DNA from: G963701675 sp963701675
GTDB taxonomy: Bacteria; Planctomycetota; Planctomycetia; Gemmatales; Gemmataceae
Direction of reading: 5' to 3'
DNA: 64,000 nucleotides
NCBI GenBank assembly: GCA_963701675.1
Contig: OY969623.1
Span: 7,192,001 to 7,256,000 of the forward strand
Shown here: piece by piece, positions 61,105 through 64,000 of the stretch
How positions within the stretch are numbered: the first letter of the stretch is position 1
Layout: every line of letters begins with the position of its first letter
Position numbers and translations under genes: made by a program
Notes under the pieces: model-generated
Seen by the model: the letters and a program-made list of their open reading frames with translations, nothing else
Told to the model about the DNA's origin: nothing
Databases searched by the model: none

Positions 61105-63483
61105 ATGGAGTTCCGGCGAGGTTCACTCGATTTCTCGCTGCCTTTGAGCGGCAGTGGGCCACGTACCGCATCCACAACGCTCGTTTTCTCGAGGCCCGTT
61201 CTGAACGCCGCTGTCGGGTTGACCGGTTACAGCGCCGCGTACTCCGGGTCCGACCATCACGTGGGCCGCCTCGATGTCCAGGTTGGCAGGACGGTGAACA
61301 ACAACACGGTTACCGTGAACGGTACGTTCGGGGTGCGCGACTGGTCGGGGAATTGGGACGATGCATATCAGGGCTCGATCGATTTCGCCGTCGTAGCGGA
61401 GCTCGAGTCCGCGACGGTGCCGCCGACGCGCCGCTCGGACCTGACCATCACAGGCGTCGAACTGAATCAAGCGGTACAATTCTTCCGGGCCAACACGTTC
61501 CTAGACCCGCTGAATGTCCAGCCCGACAACTCGATCTTTCTGATCGCACGCAAGAACACTGGCATCCTGGTCTACGTCGATTGGGACAACACGGCGGGGC
61601 TGCCGGCGATCGGCACGCTCTCAGGTAACCTGACGGTGCGCACGGGATCGAACACCTTGACCCTGAACCCGATCAATCCGGGCGGCGGGATCGTTCCGCG
61701 ACGCGATTCCAACATCAACCCGGCGATCGCTAATCACACGCTGAATTTCATGATCCCCGCCGCCCAGAGCGTCGGGACGGTGGAGATCACGTGCGAGGTC
61801 TTCGATCAAGCGACGCCGAATCTGCGGAGCGGCGCGTTCACGCGGACGCTGCTGTTCGTGCCCGTCGATCCGCTGAACATCTTCCTGGTCGGCGTCGCGC
61901 TGACGACGCCGGTGGCGGCCGCCGCGCCGACGCAGGCGGCCATCGCGACTGCGATGAGCATCCTGAACAAGGCGTATCCGCGCGGCGACATTCAGGTCGT
62001 CGGGTTCACGACCATCACGTTTACCCAGAACATCATCGGTTGCCCGTCGAGCGGATGCGGCAGCGGTTGGGGGGGCCTGCTCGACCAGTTGAGCGATATG
62101 CGCGGCGGCTCGGGCGACATCTACCTCGGCGGCCTTCCGGCGGGCGTTGCGATCCCGCAGGGGGCGTGCGTCATCGGCTGCGCGCCCCTGGGTGGCGGCG
62201 TGGCATCTGCATTCATCGATTTGCCGCTAACGATCCCGCATGAAATCGGACACGCCATGGGGCGCAGGCACGCGCCGTGCGCCGGCTGCAGCCCGGCGGC
62301 GCAGGATCCCGATCCCAACTTCCCGCAGTACGGCTCGTTCAACTCCGATTCGATCGGCGTCTTCGGCTTCGACCCCGCCACCAATACGGTATTCAACCCG
62401 GCCAACACGCTGGATTTCATGACTGCCTTTCTGCCCGCGATCGGCTGGATCAGTCCGTACACGTATGCCGCGCTGCGCGGCAACGCGATCGGCGTACCCG
62501 TTCCCATGGGGTGCAAGCGACCGGGTGCCATGACCAATATGCTCTTCCTGCGGCTGGAGATCTCGCGCGACCGCGAGGTCTCGGTGGAGGCGTCCTTCAA
62601 CCACACCGCGCCCTTGCAGGGCGGCGGCTGCCGCACCGAGTTCACGGCCGAGTTCCAGGACAAGGAGCGTCGCGTGCTCGACTGCGCGCATCTGAGCTGC
62701 TCCTGCACGGGGAGCGACTGCCACTGCTGGCCGAAGCGCATCCGCATGGCGATGGCGTTCCCCTGCGGCGCGAGTTGGCTGGTCATCTACGAGGGCGAGA
62801 AGAAGCTGCACGAAGAACCGATCCCCGAGCCGCCCAAGGTGGAGATCCGATTGCAGAAGGCGACGCCCGAGGGCCACCTGCTAACCTGGGCCTCGCTGCC
62901 CGATGACGACGTGTGGTACGTCGTGCACTATTACGACGAGCGCACGCACGTCTGGCGCGGCGTCGCTCCGCGGATGCAGGACAAGAGCCTGCTGTTCCCG
63001 AAGGCGCTGTCCGTCCCCCGTGGCGGGCTGCGGGTGCGAGTTCTCGCCACGCGGAAGATCTCGACCGGCCATGCCGAGACCAGGCTCGAGCTGCCGCGAG
63101 GCGGCGAACCCGTGCCGCCGACCGGCGGGACCGTCGTCCTGGTCGGCGTCGATCCGGGGCGGAACGATCCCCAGAAACTGGGCGATGTGGTCACGGGCAT
63201 CGCGATAGGTCTTGGCGGAACCCAGACGGCCCCGGACAACCTGTTCTGGTATGACGAGCACGGACGCGAGGTGGCGCATGGCGACGAAGTCGATCTACGC
63301 GCGTTCGGATTCGGCCAGCACGTATTGCGTCTGGTGGACCGAGAAAACCTGCGGTCCAAAGCATGGATGATCGAAAAAACGCCTGAAGGTATCTTCTACC
63401 GGCACGCGATCTCTGATCCGAAGGTGCAGCTGCGGCACGAGCATCATGTGCATCCGCACCAGCCGCCGCAGCCGTGTGAATAG
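61105..63483 (+). CDS. Metzincin-type zinc metalloprotease-like protein
   Basis: The ATG at 61105 follows GAGGTGCAGG; an upstream ATG at 61045 is less likely. The 792-residue protein has an N-terminal beta-rich domain (about 8-96) with HHVGRLDVQVG and VRDWSGNWDDAYQGSIDF. A metzincin zinc site, HEIGHAMGRRH (His 379, 383, 389), follows, and a likely Met-turn LDFMT at about Met 439. The C-terminal 300 residues are beta-rich and Cys-containing. No signal peptide was found. The downstream protein at 63493 repeats the N-terminal domain, so the two are linked. Base composition here is visibly richer in G+C at third codon positions than in the rest of the window. Confidence 0.72.
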   Translation: MEFRRGSLDFSLPLSGSGPRTASTTLVFSRPVLNAAVGLTGYSAAYSGSDHHVGRLDVQVGRTVNNNTVTVNGTFGVRDWSGNWDDAYQGSIDFAVVAELESATVPPTRRSDLTITGVELNQAVQFFRANTFLDPLNVQPDNSIFLIARKNTGILVYVDWDNTAGLPAIGTLSGNLTVRTGSNTLTLNPINPGGGIVPRRDSNINPAIANHTLNFMIPAAQSVGTVEITCEVFDQATPNLRSGAFTRTLLFVPVDPLNIFLVGVALTTPVAAAAPTQAAIATAMSILNKAYPRGDIQVVGFTTITFTQNIIGCPSSGCGSGWGGLLDQLSDMRGGSGDIYLGGLPAGVAIPQGACVIGCAPLGGGVASAFIDLPLTIPHEIGHAMGRRHAPCAGCSPAAQDPDPNFPQYGSFNSDSIGVFGFDPATNTVFNPANTLDFMTAFLPAIGWISPYTYAALRGNAIGVPVPMGCKRPGAMTNMLFLRLEISRDREVSVEASFNHTAPLQGGGCRTEFTAEFQDKERRVLDCAHLSCSCTGSDCHCWPKRIRMAMAFPCGASWLVIYEGEKKLHEEPIPEPPKVEIRLQKATPEGHLLTWASLPDDDVWYVVHYYDERTHVWRGVAPRMQDKSLLFPKALSVPRGGLRVRVLATRKISTGHAETRLELPRGGEPVPPTGGTVVLVGVDPGRNDPQKLGDVVTGIAIGLGGTQTAPDNLFWYDEHGREVAHGDEVDLRAFGFGQHVLRLVDRENLRSKAWMIEKTPEGIFYRHAISDPKVQLRHEHHVHPHQPPQPCE

Positions 63484-63492
63484 GAGGAACCG

Positions 63493-63801
63493 ATGCAGAC
63501 CGTGAACAGTTCCGTAGCGTTCGGGCCGTTGTCCGGCAGCGGGCCGCGCGTTCAGTCCACCACAGTTACGATGCCCGCAGCGGTGACCCAGGCTACGGCC
63601 GTGTTGACCGGATTCACCGCCCAGTTCTCAGGCGGCAACGACCATCACCTGGGGCGGCTCGATATCCAGGTGAGCGTCCCGGCGGGGGGCGTCTCGGGCA
63701 CGAACGTGACCGTCCAGATCACTTTCGCCCTGCGCGACTGGAGCGGTAACTGGGACGACCAGTACGATGGCCAAGTCTTCTTCACCGTAATCGGCGAGTA
63801 G
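63493..63801 (+). CDS. Small protein homologous to the N-terminal domain of the 61105 protease
   Basis: The ATG at 63493 has AGGAGG eight bases upstream, and only ten bases lie after the protease stop. The 102 residues read SGSGPRVQSTTVTMPAAVTQ, VLTGFTAQFSGGNDHHLGRL and LRDWSGNWDDQYDGQVFFTV, matching the protease's own SGSGPR, GLTGYSAAYSGSDHHVGRL and VRDWSGNWDDAYQGSIDF segments in order. The family was not recognised. Because it consists only of the shared domain, it may compete with, mimic or assist the protease domain, or bind the same ligand. Confidence 0.75.
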   Translation: MQTVNSSVAFGPLSGSGPRVQSTTVTMPAAVTQATAVLTGFTAQFSGGNDHHLGRLDIQVSVPAGGVSGTNVTVQITFALRDWSGNWDDQYDGQVFFTVIGE

Positions 63802-64000
63802 GCTCCGTGCTAACGGCGGAGTAAAAGTGAAGCTTGCGGCTGGCGAAGCTTGGGAAAGGGGGAAGTAGATGTAGGAAGCATCGCGGAAACCTTTCATTTG
63901 AACCCTGTGGGTGACTAATCCCATCCGGTAGAGCTGAGAGGGCGCGGCGTCTCGTGCTGTGCGATCCGCGGACCGCCTCAGCGGAACTTCTGCTGAAGTC
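63802..64000. other. Unassigned 3' end of window, possible structured RNA
   Basis: No gene was found. The sequence has a stem AAGCTTGC with GCGAAGCTT (63831-63852) and another CCGC-CTCA-GCGG (63974-63985). It lacks long coding frames. The pattern of stems and GGTGACTAATCCC is suggestive of a structured RNA such as a group II intron 5' part, but it is not diagnostic. Confidence 0.2.

Noticed and set aside
63802..64000. Group II intron 5' end
   Set aside because: Only loose resemblance and a few stems; the conserved 5' end and domain V lie outside or are not visible, so it is not claimed.

Overview
The window looks like a chromosomal segment of a planctomycete-like bacterium (PVC group), possibly a draft metagenomic assembly. 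The main reasons are paired Gfo/Idh/MocA oxidoreductases with xylose-isomerase-like epimerases, a DUF1573 protein, membrane Ser/Thr kinases beside WD40 or PD40 beta-propellers, large surface proteins of the choice-of-anchor (beta-helix) and SBBP types, and N-termini with LEPR-XLL-like motifs (VEPLEDRLLLS near 57.8 kb, LEERVVL near 3.1 kb). No rRNA, tRNA or CRISPR array was recognised.

Layout. 0-9.5 kb: the end of hisH, an internally duplicated small protein, a secreted protein, a double-length archaeal-type fructose-1,6-bisphosphate aldolase/phosphatase, and secreted proteins including a DUF1573 protein. 9.5-16 kb: two sugar or polyol catabolic clusters (Gfo/Idh/MocA plus epimerase; cupin-like protein plus epimerase plus Gfo/Idh/MocA) on either side of a radical SAM gene. 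16.3-38.9 kb: a pseudo-receiver gene on the plus strand, then a long minus-strand run read from 38.9 kb down to 16.8 kb: Ser/Thr kinase, giant secreted WD40 protein, HAD hydrolase, methyltransferase, thiolase, FadB/FadJ-type protein, a giant fusion of ETF-quinone oxidoreductase, two acyl-CoA dehydrogenase modules and both ETF subunits, a lipase-like hydrolase, and RidA. 39-47.4 kb: inositol-monophosphatase family protein, membrane TPR protein, Ig-like secreted protein, rpsB-tsf with a good promoter, and an FAD oxidoreductase with a C-terminal Rieske domain. 47.5-50.5 kb: a kinase with a PD40 propeller. 51-61 kb: a degraded accessory region holding beta-helix and SBBP surface genes with damaged 5' ends, remnants of an RND pump, DoxX, IS110 and two different IS256 transposases. 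61-63.8 kb: a GC-rich metzincin-like protease gene followed by a small protein that repeats the protease's N-terminal domain.

The most interesting item is the beta-oxidation run at 17.3-31.2 kb. One polypeptide of about 2,800 residues (if a one-base frame break near 26,671 is a sequence error or is bypassed) would carry acyl-CoA oxidation, the soluble electron carrier ETF and the membrane quinone reductase. Thiolase and the hydratase/dehydrogenase lie just upstream and a lipase-like gene just downstream. Together this would form a nearly complete route from lipid to acetyl-CoA and quinol, with its electron-transfer chain covalently linked. The second is the tandem FBP aldolase/phosphatase, whose N-terminal copy has lost its catalytic residues.

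At least six reading frames that are otherwise well conserved are broken by a single-base shift, some of them at short homopolymers. Assembly indels are therefore a real possibility, and are flagged gene by gene. All family assignments come from reading the sequence; no database search was run.
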